Below the pieces are notes generated by a model. It was not told the DNA's origin and did not search any database. It saw nothing but the letters and a program-made list of their open reading frames with translations. Positions 23,532 through 32,980 of a DNA stretch of 64,000 nucleotides are shown here, piece by piece. Source of the DNA: Pelomonas sp963422775 (GTDB lineage Bacteria; Pseudomonadota; Gammaproteobacteria; Burkholderiales; Burkholderiaceae_C). How positions within the stretch are numbered: position 1 is the first letter of the stretch; the number at the start of each line of letters is the position of its first letter. The stretch lies in contig CAUJSJ030000062.1 in the NCBI GenBank assembly GCA_963422775.4, positions 62,001-126,000 on the forward strand, given 5' to 3'. A program made the translations under genes and the position numbers.

Positions 23532-25415
23532 ATGCCGGCCAGGCTGATGCGGCGACTGCGCCTGGGCGCCCTGCTGTGCGCGGCGGCGCTGCTGAGCGGC
23601 TGTGCCGCCGTCACCGTCAGCGCGATCTCCCCGGCCGACTACCTGCAGCAGCGGCGCGGCGACATCCTCACCACGGGTAAATTGAGCGCCGCGGCCAGCG
23701 AAGTGCTGCGCATTATCGGTAGCGACATCGCCGCCTGCGAAAGCAATACGGGCAGCTGCCGCGCCGACCTGGCCCGTTCCGATCTGCTCAGCGACGAGCA
23801 GCGCCTGGCCACGCTGTCCGAATTGTGGCTGGAAAGCGCATTGGCGGAAGAGAAGCAAGGTGGCCATGCCAGCGCCGAATTGCTGGCTGCCTGGCTGGAA
23901 TCGGCCCGCTACGCCTATGCCTACCTGTTCTACACGACGCGCACGCCGGGCCAGCGCGCCTTCGAGGAACGCCAGACGCAAATCCGCGACTACTATAACT
24001 ATGCCGTGCAAAAGGCCGTCGGCAACCTGTTCCGCCACCGTGGCGAATACCGCCCTGATGGGCATGTGATCCGCGTCGCCGGCTGGCAGATCGACAGCGA
24101 ATTGTCGGCCCTGCGCCTGCCCGAAGACGGCACCCTGCCCGAAGAACTGCTGCCGGCCACCTCGCTGTCGTTTTCCGGCCTGCGCAATGTGTACCGGCGC
24201 GACGGCTTCGGCGCCGACCTGGTCGCCGTCATGCCCAGGCCAGGCGCATCGAATGGCGAGTATGTGCCCTACCAGGAAACCCGCTTCCCCGTCGTCACGG
24301 CGCTGATCCGCTTCGACGGCAACAGCCTGCAGGAGGTATTGGCCACGCAGCAGTTGATGGTGATGCTGGTCGACCCGACGCGCAGCGAATCGACGCGCAT
24401 GGCAGGCCAGGAATTGCCCGTGGCGGCCAACTTCACGGCCGGCTATGGCCTGTGGCTGGCCCGTTCCGGTTTCGGCGTGCAGGCGCTGCGCACCCTGTTC
24501 GGCCGCGCCGATGGCATTTCGCGCCCGCAGGTGCACCTGATGCAGCCCTACGACCCGAACAAGCGCACCATCGTCATGCTGCACGGCCTGGCCAGCAGTC
24601 CTGAAGCGTGGATCAATGTGGCGAATGAATTGATGGGCGACGAGCAGCTGCGCCGGCGCTACCAGATCTGGCAGGTGTACTACCCGAGCAATGCGCCGCT
24701 GGCAGCCAACAACGCCGCCATCCGCCAGGCGCTGGCCGCCACCCTGGCGCATTTCGACCCGTCAGCCAAGGCCGACGCGGCGAACGACATGGTCTTGATC
24801 GGCCACAGCATGGGCGGCGTGCTGGCGCGCCTGATGGTGTCGGACGCCAGCAACACCCTGCTCGACGCCATCACGGAAGAATACAATTTGAAGGGCAAGA
24901 AGGCGGAAAAAGTACGCGCAGGACTGGCGCCCTACCTCAATTTCACGGCCATGCCGCAGGTAAACCGCGCCATCTTCATCGCCGCGCCGCACCGCGGCAC
25001 CTCGTTCGCCAACCACAAAGTGGCGCGCTGGATCGCCAACCTCGTCACCCTGCCCATCAATATGCTCGAGCAGCTGTCGGACGCGGCCGGCAGCCTGGCA
25101 CAGCTCGACACGGGCAGCAGCGAGCCGCTGCGCATCCCCAACAGCATCGATAACCTCAGCGACAAGGACCCCTTCGTGCGCCTGGTGGCGGACCTGCCCA
25201 TCAGCCCGAAAGTGCGCTACTACTCCATCATGGGCAACGACACGCCGGAGCTGCCGCTGGCGGAATCGAGCGACGGCGTGGTGCCTTACGCCAGCGCCCA
25301 CCTCGACGGCGCGCTGTCGGAAAAAGTCATTCCGTCCTGGCACAGTGTGCAGGAAAGCCCGCAGGCGATTCTGGAGATACGGCGGATTTTGCGTCTGGCG
25401 GACAGCTTGCCCTGA
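23532..25415 (+). CDS. Alpha/beta-hydrolase lipoprotein (esterase/lipase-like)
   Basis: A 627-residue protein with a lipoprotein signal and lipobox LLSGC (Cys about residue 24). The catalytic domain (about 325-620) has an oxyanion-side HGLASSPEAW motif, nucleophile elbow GHSMGG, and APHRGTSFANH, which fit a lipase/PGAP1-like hydrolase. The catalytic Asp is probably in SDGVVPYASA or nearby, and the His in IPSWHSVQE. The first about 300 residues are a helical and beta domain without a named match. Predicted periplasmic or outer-membrane lipid or ester hydrolase; substrate unknown. Confidence 0.82.
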   Translation: MPARLMRRLRLGALLCAAALLSGCAAVTVSAISPADYLQQRRGDILTTGKLSAAASEVLRIIGSDIAACESNTGSCRADLARSDLLSDEQRLATLSELWLESALAEEKQGGHASAELLAAWLESARYAYAYLFYTTRTPGQRAFEERQTQIRDYYNYAVQKAVGNLFRHRGEYRPDGHVIRVAGWQIDSELSALRLPEDGTLPEELLPATSLSFSGLRNVYRRDGFGADLVAVMPRPGASNGEYVPYQETRFPVVTALIRFDGNSLQEVLATQQLMVMLVDPTRSESTRMAGQELPVAANFTAGYGLWLARSGFGVQALRTLFGRADGISRPQVHLMQPYDPNKRTIVMLHGLASSPEAWINVANELMGDEQLRRRYQIWQVYYPSNAPLAANNAAIRQALAATLAHFDPSAKADAANDMVLIGHSMGGVLARLMVSDASNTLLDAITEEYNLKGKKAEKVRAGLAPYLNFTAMPQVNRAIFIAAPHRGTSFANHKVARWIANLVTLPINMLEQLSDAAGSLAQLDTGSSEPLRIPNSIDNLSDKDPFVRLVADLPISPKVRYYSIMGNDTPELPLAESSDGVVPYASAHLDGALSEKVIPSWHSVQESPQAILEIRRILRLADSLP

Positions 25416-25473
25416 TCGGCCTCAGATATCTCGCTGCCTGATGCAGGAAAAATGCGCTTTTCGCTTGATAAAG

Positions 25474-25502
25474 TTGCGAAACATGATAATCTTGTGTATA
25501 GC
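25474..25502 (+). promoter_or_regulatory. Putative sigma70 promoter of the RES toxin-antitoxin pair
   Basis: ttgcga (25474-25479) and tatagc (25497-25502) are separated by 17 bases and end 30 bases before the ATG at 25533. Each box matches the consensus at four of six positions. The surrounding 80 bases are AT-rich compared with neighbours. A Shine-Dalgarno cgaggagc follows. Confidence 0.35.
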
Positions 25503-25532
25503 ACGCCTGGCGCATATACCCGAGGAGCGAAC

Positions 25533-26177
25533 ATGACAGCGCATCTGCATCACGACACCCTGGCGCCCGAGCGCCGGGAATGGACCGACAACGACCTGCG
25601 GGTAGTGGAACAATTCTCGCAATTGGTGAGCGCACAACTCGACCTGTTGGCGCAAGGTCCCGGGCGCGAGCGCGTGATCGACGTGGCTACGCGCGCGCTC
25701 AATACGGCGCGCGCTTCGCTGCTCGCCACTCCGCCATCGATCCTGCTGCAACTTCCCGTGTCAAAACTCAAGGTATCCGATGTCATTGGACAAGGATGGG
25801 TGGAACTGTCGCAGGCGTCCCTGTATCGCGCGGTGGATAGCAAGCGGTTTTATTGCGTGACACCCAAAGGGCGCAGTATCGGCAAGGAGTTTCCGGCTTG
25901 GCAATTTGTCCAGCCGGTGCCGGAACTGATTGGGTCGGTACTGGCCGTCCTTGCCGACCAGCCGAGTAGTGAAATCCATGCCTTCTGGGTCAGCCGTGTT
26001 GACGAACTCAACGAGCTGTCGCCGGCAGAGATGCTTGCAGGCAAATCGTTTGAAACGCGGGCCGAGGTGCACCCCAGCCAGCAGGCGCTGCTGGATTTTC
26101 CTGCAAACGAGAGATTGCGCAAGGTGCTGGCGGCGGCGAAGTGGCAGCATAGGGGGATGGCTGACATCGTAGGTTAA
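25533..26177 (+). CDS. Antitoxin, MbcA/ParS/Xre-type toxin-binding domain
   Basis: A 214-residue protein; the ATG at 25533 has gaggag in front. Residues about 75-175 show a diverged MbcA/ParS-type toxin-binding pattern: RFYCVTPKGRSIGKEFPAWQF, then VLAVLADQ, then AFWVSRVDELNELSPAEMLAG, which corresponds to the usual W...L.G..P.e.L..G segment with the Gly replaced by Asn. The N-terminal region does not show an obvious HTH, so DNA-binding autoregulation is uncertain. It lies one base upstream of a RES-domain gene, the standard antitoxin position. Low GC at the promoter suggests a mobile module. Confidence 0.65.
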   Translation: MTAHLHHDTLAPERREWTDNDLRVVEQFSQLVSAQLDLLAQGPGRERVIDVATRALNTARASLLATPPSILLQLPVSKLKVSDVIGQGWVELSQASLYRAVDSKRFYCVTPKGRSIGKEFPAWQFVQPVPELIGSVLAVLADQPSSEIHAFWVSRVDELNELSPAEMLAGKSFETRAEVHPSQQALLDFPANERLRKVLAAAKWQHRGMADIVG

Positions 26178-26178
26178 C

Positions 26179-26859
26179 ATGCAACACGGACATGCAATGT
26201 CCCCCGTCCCGCCGCACATGGCTACGCGCCTGCCGGCACTGACATCGCTGCGCGCTGAATTATTGCGCAATCTTGCCACCCATCAAGCAGACCAGCCCCT
26301 GGTACGCGCAGCGTGGAACGCGGCATCCATCTGGCCGGCGAAGGTCGAACGAACGTACCGCTTCGGTCCGCCTGCCGAACTGGCCGGCCCGGACGGTTTC
26401 CCCTATCACTGGGTGTATATTGCGGACGATGCCTACACGGCTGCCTGGGAAGCCCAGCTTTGCCAAAACGACGTCACGCGCCCGGGTACCTTTTATATTG
26501 CGCATGGCGCGCAACAAGCGCTGATCGCAACCTTGTCATTCGCCACCTCTCTGAACTTGCTCGACCTGACAGGCTTGGCCGCCAGCCGGCTGGGCATCTA
26601 TGATCAACTGCGCAGCCCCGATCACGGCTGGTGTCAATGGCTGGGCTGGCAGCTGGATCAGATCATTGCACAGGAGAAAGGCCAGATCCATGGTTTCATG
26701 TATCCATCGCGCCGACAGCCCGGTAAACTTGCCTATGCGATATCTTCGCGCCATATGGCAACATTGGGCACAAGCATCGCATGCTCACACGTGCAATTCG
26801 GCAACACTGATGCATACGCGCGCCTGCTTGCCGATCACCTGCGCGTGGACCCACCCTGA
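26179..26859 (+). CDS. RES-domain toxin (NAD+-consuming)
   Basis: A 226-residue protein. RES-domain landmarks appear in order: TYRFGPP with R61, YHWVYIADDAYTAAWEAQL with Y80 and E91, LDLTG near 129-132, and GFMYPSRRQPG with S177. In characterised RES toxins (MbcT, Xre-RES pairs) the equivalent Arg, Tyr, Glu and Ser take part in NAD+ degradation, leading to growth arrest. The N-terminal about 55 residues are longer than usual; ATG codons within the first 15 residues (for example at 26197) are alternative starts. It converges on the HD-GYP gene, with stops 11 bases apart. Confidence 0.75.
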   Translation: MQHGHAMSPVPPHMATRLPALTSLRAELLRNLATHQADQPLVRAAWNAASIWPAKVERTYRFGPPAELAGPDGFPYHWVYIADDAYTAAWEAQLCQNDVTRPGTFYIAHGAQQALIATLSFATSLNLLDLTGLAASRLGIYDQLRSPDHGWCQWLGWQLDQIIAQEKGQIHGFMYPSRRQPGKLAYAISSRHMATLGTSIACSHVQFGNTDAYARLLADHLRVDPP

Positions 26860-26870
26860 CCTGAGACTCC

Positions 26871-27866
26871 CTACACGGGCTCGCGCCACTTGTCCTTGAT
26901 CTCCAGCATGGCTGGCAGCTGTTCGATGAACAGCGCCAGCAGGGTCGGGTCGAAGTGCGTGCCGCTGTCGCGCTGCATGGTGGCGATGGCTTCTTCGACC
27001 GTCCAGGCGCGCTTGTAGGGGCGTTCGCTGGTGAGCGCGTCGAAGACGTCGGCGATGGCGACGATGCGGCCTTCGTGGGGGATTTCCTCGCCTTGCAAGC
27101 CTTGCGGATAGCCGCTGCCATCCCATTTCTCGTGGTGCGTCAGGGCGATGATGCGCGCCATTTTCAGCAGGCCGCCCGCGTGCTCGCCGATGATGGCCGC
27201 GCCGATTTCCGCGTGGCGGCGCATGACGCTCCATTCGTCCGCATCGAGCTTGCCCGGCTTTTGCAGGATGGCGTCGGGGATGCCGATCTTGCCCACGTCG
27301 TGCATGGGGGCCGCATTCAGTAAATCTTCCGCCCTGGCCGCGCTGTAGCCGGCCGCCAGCGCCAGCTGGCGCGCGTAATAGCTCATGCGGATGACGTGCA
27401 TGCCCGTCTCGTTGTCCTTGTATTCGGCGGCCTGGCCCAGGGTCTGGATCACCTGCAGGCGCGAGCGGCGCAATTCCTCGGCATCGACCAGCGACAAATG
27501 CGTGCGCACACGGGCGCGCACGATGGGCGGGCTGACGGGCTTGGTGATGTAGTCGACGGCGCCGGCGTCAAAACCGTCCGCCTCGTCCTTCACGTCGCAC
27601 AGTGCTGTGACGAAGATCACGGGGATGGACGCGGTGGCCGGCATGGCTTTCAGCTGGCGGCACACTTCGTAGCCCGTCATGGCGGGCATCATGATGTCGA
27701 GCAGGATCAGTTCGACGGGATTGTTCTGCGCCAGTTCCAGCGCCTTCTCGCCATCCTTGGCATACAGCAGGCGATAATCATCCTGCAGGATCTGGCGCAG
27801 CACCTGCAGATTCGTCGCTTCGTCGTCCACCAGCAGCAGGATCGGTTTGTCTTCGTGTAAGGTCAT
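26871..27866 (-). CDS. HD-GYP response regulator (cyclic-di-GMP phosphodiesterase)
   Basis: A 331-residue RpfG-like protein. The receiver domain (about 8-125) has VDDEATNLQVL, phosphoacceptor Asp in LILLDIMMPAMTGYE, and the Lys in YITKPVSPP. The HD-GYP domain (about 145-325) has MHDVGKIGIPD, RRHAEIGAAII, LTHHEKWDGSGYPQGLQGE and IVAIADVFDALTSERPYK. It should hydrolyse cyclic-di-GMP on phosphorylation. It sits 13 bases after the MHYT hybrid kinase and is probably its partner. Confidence 0.93.
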   Translation of the reverse strand: MTLHEDKPILLLVDDEATNLQVLRQILQDDYRLLYAKDGEKALELAQNNPVELILLDIMMPAMTGYEVCRQLKAMPATASIPVIFVTALCDVKDEADGFDAGAVDYITKPVSPPIVRARVRTHLSLVDAEELRRSRLQVIQTLGQAAEYKDNETGMHVIRMSYYARQLALAAGYSAARAEDLLNAAPMHDVGKIGIPDAILQKPGKLDADEWSVMRRHAEIGAAIIGEHAGGLLKMARIIALTHHEKWDGSGYPQGLQGEEIPHEGRIVAIADVFDALTSERPYKRAWTVEEAIATMQRDSGTHFDPTLLALFIEQLPAMLEIKDKWREPV

Positions 27867-27879
27867 CGTCAGCCCAATA

Positions 27880-30800
27880 TCAGGAAAGGTCGGCCGGCGC
27901 GGGAGCCTCCAGCCACGCCAGCAGCTGGCGCAGCACGTCCGCGGCGCGCGCAAATTCAAAATCGTCGATGGCGCTGGCCAGCGCCTGCAGGCGCTGCTGC
28001 TGGCCGTGCGGCGCCAGCATGGCGGCGATCTGCGCCATCAGGGCATCGTCCAGCTGTCCGCCTTCCAGGCTGACGATGGCTTGCCGCAGCAAGGCGCCAG
28101 CGGCGGGCGCATCGAGCGGCGCGCTGGCAGCCGGCGCAGCATCGGTGGGCGCCGGCGTCGCCATGGCACCCTCCTCCAGCTCGCCGGCCAGCGCCATGAA
28201 GGCGGCCGCCAGCTGTACCAGCAATTCGGTGGCCGGCAACTGGCGCGCGATGGCTTGCTCGATGCGTCCCAGCAGGCTTTCCACCTGCACCAGGCACAGG
28301 TTGCCCGCCGCGCCCTTGATACGGTGCAGCAGGTGGCCCGCCACGCTGCCATCGCCACGCTCCAGTTCCGCCGCCAGCATGGCGGCGCAATCACCATTGG
28401 CCTGCACGAAACGTGCAATCGCCCGCTGCAAGGTCTCGCGGCCGCCCCACAGAGCGATGCCGCGCTGCCAATCCACCTGGCCTGCGGCCGCACGCGCCGC
28501 CGAGCCGGCCGCCGGCGGCGGCATGGCCACGGCGATATCGAGCAGGCGGGCGATTTCCGCCGTCAGCTTGTGCATTTCCAGCGGCTTCGAGGCAAAACCG
28601 TTCATGCCCGCCGTCTGCGCGGCGCGCCGATCCTGTTCCAGCACGCTGGCCGTCAGGGCGATGATGGGCGTCGCCTTCAAGCCCTGTTCGCGCTCGTACA
28701 CGCGAATCAGGCGTGTCGCTTCCAGGCCATCCATGCGCGGCATCTGCACGTCCATCAGGACGATGTCGAAGCTGCCACGGCTGAACTCGCGCACGGCGCT
28801 CTCGCCATCGCTGGCGGCGATCACTTGGTGGCCGGCCGCGCCCAGACTGATCTGCAGCAGCTCCACGTTCTGCGGCACGTCGTCGGCCACCAGGATGCGC
28901 AGCGGCGGCAAGGCCACCACGGGCTGTTCGCTACGGCGCGCCACAGCCTTGCCCGGCGCCAGCGGCAGCAATACATGGAACACGCTGCCCACGCCCAGGG
29001 TGCTCTCCACCGTGATGGTACCCCCCATCAGCTCGACCAGCTGCAGCGAAATCGTCGTGCCCAGGCCCGTGCCGCCAAAGCGGCGGCTCATGGAAGAATC
29101 GGCTTGCGTAAATGGGGCGAAGATCTTGTCCAGGCGGTCGGCGGGGATGCCGATGCCCGTGTCGTGCACGGCGATATGCACCTGCTCGCCCTGCATGGCG
29201 ACGGCCACGCGCACGTGGCCCACTTCCGTGAACTTGACGGCGTTGCCGATCAAATTCGTCAGCACCTGCTGCACCCGGCGCGCGTCGCCCAGGAAGAACT
29301 GGCCCATGCCCGGATCGACGTCCACATGCAGCACCAGGTCGCGCGCCTGCGCCGTGATGCGCAGGGAGGCCGCCACGTGGTCGACCAGGTCCGGCAGCGA
29401 AAAGTCCACCAGTTCCAGCTCGGTGGCGCCTTTTTCCAGCTTGGCCGTGTCGAGGATGTCGTTGAGCAGCTCGAGCAGCGAACGGGCCGACTGGCGCACC
29501 GTGCCCAGGTGGCGGCGCTGCAGGCTGTCCAGGGCGGTCCCCAGCAGCACTTCCGTAAAGCCGATAATGGCGTTCATCGGCGTGCGGATTTCATGGCTCA
29601 TGTTGGCCAGGAAGCTGGTTTTCGATTCGGCGGCCAACTCGGCGCGGTCTTTCGCCGCGCGCAGGTTTTCCTGCATGGCGCGCCGCTCGCTCACGTCGGT
29701 GGCCAGCTTGACCACCTTGAACGGCTTGCCGTCCGTGTTGAAGATCGGGTTGTACGAGGCCTGTATCCACACTTCCCGGCCATCCTTGTCGATGCGCTTG
29801 TACTCGCCCGTATTGAATTCGCCCTGCGCCAGTTGCTGCCAGAACGCGATGTAGTCGGGCGAAGTGACATAAGCCGGTTCGCAGAAGATGCTGTGGTGCA
29901 GACCCAGCACGTCATCGAGCTGGTAGCCGAGCAGGTCGAGGAAGTTCTGGTTGACCGCCAGGATGCGCCCCTGCAGGTCGAACTCGATGACAGCCATCGC
30001 GCGCGAGATGGCCGTGACCTTGCCTTCGTATTCGGCGTTGCGCAATTCGCTTTCCGTGATGTCGAGGATGACGCCGTCGATCCAGCGCACCACGCCGTCG
30101 TTGTCGAGCACGGGGCCGCTGCTTTCGCGCACCCAGCGCTCGCGCCCGTCGCGGTGGATCAGGCGGTAGACGTTCTCGAAATCGCGCTTCTCGCCGGCCG
30201 CCTGCACGCAGGTGTCGTTGACGCGCTGGCGGTCGTCCGGATGCACGAGCTCGAACAGCCTGACCCGCCCTTCGATGAAGTCCTGCGGCATCCAGCCTGT
30301 CAGGTTGAAGACGGCATCGCTGATGAAAATCATCTTCCATTCGGGCGCGAAGCTGCAGTGGAAGGACACGCCGGGGATGTTGCGGATCAGCGTGCGGTAC
30401 TGGCGCTCGCTGTCCTTCAGCGCCTGCTCCATGCTGCGCGAGGAGCGCATGTCCGTGACAAACGCCACGAACAGGGGCTGGCCCGGCGTGTCGATCTTGC
30501 CGATCGCCACGCGCATGGGCAGCACGGCGCCATCCTTGTGGCGGCCATCGAGTTCGCGTCCGCTGTCGAGGATGCGCGAGGCGCCCGTTTCCAGGTAGTC
30601 GCGCAAATAGCCCTCGTACGCGGCCGCATCGGCTGCTTGCAGCAGCACGCTGGCGTCGCGCCCCACGATCTGCGCTTCGGACCAGCCAAACAGGCTTTCC
30701 GCGGCGGGATTGAAGGACCGCACCTTGCCCTGGCCATCGATGGTGATCAAGCCATCGGCCGCCGTATCGACGATGGCGCGCAGGCGCGACTCGCTGGCGC

Positions 30801-31593
30801 TGGCATGGCGCAGCAACTGGCGGTAGCGCAGCAAGCCGTTCGCGGCGACCACGAAGACGGTCAGGGTGACGGTGATCAGGGCCACGGCCAGGGCCACGAA
30901 CGAGGCTTGCACCGTAATCGTGTTCTCGCCTGCCGTGGGCGTACCGGAAAAGCGCGCCGCCAGCATGCCCGTGTAATGCATGCCGGAAATGGCCAGGCCC
31001 ATTACGACACTGCTGACCAGCAGCGCCGTCAGCGCACTGAGGCGCTGGCGCATGGCGCTCAGGCCGAAACGTATCCACAGCGCCAGCATGGCCATGGTGA
31101 CGGCCACCAGCAGCGACAGGGCAAACAGCCACGGCTCGTAGTGCAGGGTCAGCGACGTTTGCATGGCGGCCATGCCGCTGTAATGCATGGAGCCGATGCC
31201 CACGCCCACCAGCACGCCGCCCACCACCAGCTGGCGCCAGCTGATGCGCGGACGCGCCAGCAGGTTCAGCGCCACCCAAGACGCGGCCACGCCGGGCAGC
31301 ATCGACAGCAGGGTCAGACCCGGTTCGAAGGACACGCGCGTGCAGATGTCGAAGGCCAGCATGCCGATGAAGTGCATCGACCAGATGCCGCCACCGAGCG
31401 CGATGGCGCCCGTGATGATGGCCGTCTGGCGCTGGAAGCCGCGATCGCTGCTGCGCGCCATGCCGGCGATCTGCAGGGCCATGAACGAGGCAAAGATGGC
31501 GATGCCGATGGAAAACAGCACCAGCCAGGCATCGTGCGTGCCGTAGATATACGGCACGGTATCGGTCGAAAAGGCAAAGATGGAACTCAGCAT
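27880..31593 (-). CDS. MHYT-PAS hybrid sensor histidine kinase with receiver and Hpt domains
   Basis: About 1,237 residues with the start MLSSIFAF at 31593 (an ATG at 31617 or 31647 is possible). The membrane MHYT domain (about 1-240) has MHFIGM, MHYSGM and MHYTGM, thought to bind a metal and sense a diatomic gas or redox state. Then come three PAS/PAC repeats (about 265-670; for example DTAADGLITIDGQGKV). The HisKA box is ANMSHEIRTPMNAIIGF, with HATPase boxes DTGIGIPADRLDKIF and GTGLGTTISLQL. The receiver has Asp in DIVLMDVQMPRMDGLE, and the C-terminal Hpt has the His in LLHRIKGAAGNLCL. This is a full phosphorelay, likely feeding the adjacent HD-GYP regulator. Confidence 0.92.
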   Translation of the reverse strand: MLSSIFAFSTDTVPYIYGTHDAWLVLFSIGIAIFASFMALQIAGMARSSDRGFQRQTAIITGAIALGGGIWSMHFIGMLAFDICTRVSFEPGLTLLSMLPGVAASWVALNLLARPRISWRQLVVGGVLVGVGIGSMHYSGMAAMQTSLTLHYEPWLFALSLLVAVTMAMLALWIRFGLSAMRQRLSALTALLVSSVVMGLAISGMHYTGMLAARFSGTPTAGENTITVQASFVALAVALITVTLTVFVVAANGLLRYRQLLRHASASESRLRAIVDTAADGLITIDGQGKVRSFNPAAESLFGWSEAQIVGRDASVLLQAADAAAYEGYLRDYLETGASRILDSGRELDGRHKDGAVLPMRVAIGKIDTPGQPLFVAFVTDMRSSRSMEQALKDSERQYRTLIRNIPGVSFHCSFAPEWKMIFISDAVFNLTGWMPQDFIEGRVRLFELVHPDDRQRVNDTCVQAAGEKRDFENVYRLIHRDGRERWVRESSGPVLDNDGVVRWIDGVILDITESELRNAEYEGKVTAISRAMAVIEFDLQGRILAVNQNFLDLLGYQLDDVLGLHHSIFCEPAYVTSPDYIAFWQQLAQGEFNTGEYKRIDKDGREVWIQASYNPIFNTDGKPFKVVKLATDVSERRAMQENLRAAKDRAELAAESKTSFLANMSHEIRTPMNAIIGFTEVLLGTALDSLQRRHLGTVRQSARSLLELLNDILDTAKLEKGATELELVDFSLPDLVDHVAASLRITAQARDLVLHVDVDPGMGQFFLGDARRVQQVLTNLIGNAVKFTEVGHVRVAVAMQGEQVHIAVHDTGIGIPADRLDKIFAPFTQADSSMSRRFGGTGLGTTISLQLVELMGGTITVESTLGVGSVFHVLLPLAPGKAVARRSEQPVVALPPLRILVADDVPQNVELLQISLGAAGHQVIAASDGESAVREFSRGSFDIVLMDVQMPRMDGLEATRLIRVYEREQGLKATPIIALTASVLEQDRRAAQTAGMNGFASKPLEMHKLTAEIARLLDIAVAMPPPAAGSAARAAAGQVDWQRGIALWGGRETLQRAIARFVQANGDCAAMLAAELERGDGSVAGHLLHRIKGAAGNLCLVQVESLLGRIEQAIARQLPATELLVQLAAAFMALAGELEEGAMATPAPTDAAPAASAPLDAPAAGALLRQAIVSLEGGQLDDALMAQIAAMLAPHGQQQRLQALASAIDDFEFARAADVLRQLLAWLEAPAPADLS

Positions 31594-31966
31594 ACTGTCG
31601 TGAACTACATAGAGTGAAACGTGACGTCGCAAAACATGACAGCGCACCGTACGCCGATGCCCGGCTTTTTAGCAAAGCGGCAACACAGCGAAAATGACAA
31701 CGGCAGCAATCGACCAGGGCAAGGCTCGGTCATCACGCCCACGCCTGCCGCGCGGGGGAAAGGTGCCCGTTCAGAGAGAACAAGCGGAATACGTACGAAC
31801 TCTGGCGCGGATAGCTGGCCGCCAGCGTGACGATGATTTTTTAAAGAGCCATGAGTATAGTTGCTTTACGAAAATATTCATAGGACTTCAGCAATACAAT
31901 TGCCAGGAAATACATGTTTTGCGGCGATACGGCGACAGTTGCCCGTCGCGGCCAGGCACGCCGCCG
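31594..31966. other. Non-coding stretch, 373 bases
   Basis: The stretch between the MHYT kinase start and the GNAT stop. The part around 31,840-31,920 is AT-rich and contains a possible -10 (tatact on the minus strand, 31,853-31,858) without a good -35. No ORF with family similarity and no RNA gene were recognised. It presumably holds the kinase promoter. Confidence 0.3.
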
Positions 31967-32434
31967 TCACGCCGGCGTGCGCACGGCCATCATTTCGCCA
32001 TCCGCGTCGATGCCCGTTTCGACAAACCCGGCCGATGCATACAGCTGCCGCGCTATCAGATTGGCGGGCGCGTAGTACAGCGCTACGCGGGCCGCGCCGC
32101 GGGCGCGCATCTCGCCCAACAACAACTCCAGCGCGCGCCGGCCCAGGCCCTGCCCCTGCCAGCCGGCGGCCAGCATCAGCCGGTACAGCACGTAGGTATC
32201 CTGCCGGCCCGCCGGCCCCGGCTCCGCATACAGGGCAAAGCCGGCCAGCACCTCGCCGGCATAGATGGTGCGCGCGTGCATGTGCGGGTGGGCGGCGGCA
32301 AGCGCCAGCGACTCGGCATTGCTGGCAATAAAATCCTGCTGCGCCGCATGCGGCGCCAGCGCGCGCACGTCGTCGATGTTGCCCGCAATGACGGCGCGCA
32401 GCGACAGGTCCGGCAAGGCTTGCCTGGATATCAC
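31967..32434 (-). CDS. GNAT family N-acetyltransferase
   Basis: A 155-residue protein starting with GTG directly after the TAA of the upstream gene. The GNAT fold is shown by the YVLYRLMLAAGWQGQGLGRRALELLL acetyl-CoA loop (R/Q-x-x-G-x-G/A) and the C-terminal ANLIARQLYASAGFVETG motif. Predicted to acetylate an amine with acetyl-CoA in the cytoplasm. Substrate unknown. Confidence 0.85.
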   Translation of the reverse strand: MISRQALPDLSLRAVIAGNIDDVRALAPHAAQQDFIASNAESLALAAAHPHMHARTIYAGEVLAGFALYAEPGPAGRQDTYVLYRLMLAAGWQGQGLGRRALELLLGEMRARGAARVALYYAPANLIARQLYASAGFVETGIDADGEMMAVRTPA

Positions 32435-32920
32435 TTATTTATTCGCGCGGTGCCCGTAGCTGAGCACGCGCGTCATGTGCCAGCCTGCAGGGCTTTGCTT
32501 CCATATGATGGTGAAATCGGCCAGGCCGTCGCAGCTGCCCGTATCGAACTGGCAAAAGCGGTGCGAACCCTGCTCGATGGCGCCAAAGTCCTGGATCGGG
32601 TAGACGCGCTGTGAGCCAGCGACAATTTCCCGGCGAAATTTGCCGCAGACATGCTGTTGCGTGTTGGCCAGCATCGCATCGCGGTTCCAAGTGACGCCGC
32701 CCTGGTCGTGGTAAAACTCCACATCCGGGGCAAAGTAACTCGCATGTTCCTGCAGGCGTCCCGCTTCGGCACAGTGATTGAAGGCATCGAAAGCCTTGGC
32801 GTCGAGCGCGACAATGGTCGCTTCCAGCGTGGGTTCGGCGGCATCGGCCTGCAGGCAAAAGGCGGCGCAGGCAAGCAGCGTGCAGACCTGCGGCAAGCCG
32901 CGGCAGAAGAAACTATTCAT
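32435..32920 (-). CDS. Exported NTF2/SnoaL-like (DUF4440) protein
   Basis: A 161-residue protein from the ATG at 32920 (MNSFFCRGLPQV). Signal peptide about 1-27 (...CLQADA). The mature part has the DUF4440/NTF2-like pattern AFDAFNHCAEAGRLQEHASYFAPDVEFYHDQGG, WNRDAML, and a C-terminal TIIWKQSPAGWHMTRVLSYGH. Such cone-shaped folds bind small molecules or act as isomerases. No function can be assigned. It is immediately upstream of the GNAT gene. Confidence 0.75.
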   Translation of the reverse strand: MNSFFCRGLPQVCTLLACAAFCLQADAAEPTLEATIVALDAKAFDAFNHCAEAGRLQEHASYFAPDVEFYHDQGGVTWNRDAMLANTQQHVCGKFRREIVAGSQRVYPIQDFGAIEQGSHRFCQFDTGSCDGLADFTIIWKQSPAGWHMTRVLSYGHRANK

Positions 32921-32980
32921 GGACAATTCCTTTTCACCGGCGCTCACAGGGCCAGCGTGCGTGCATCATAGCAGAATCAA

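Noticed and set aside
25434..25447. Small ctgcctgatgcagg hairpin after the lipoprotein hydrolase as a terminator
   Set aside because: The stem is only four base pairs; too weak to call, although a few A/T bases follow.
27847..31617. A very long plus-strand open frame of about 1,256 codons opposite the MHYT kinase gene
   Set aside because: It mirrors a fully recognisable multidomain kinase on the minus strand, is rich in His/Arg/Gln from antisense high-GC codons, and shows no domain.
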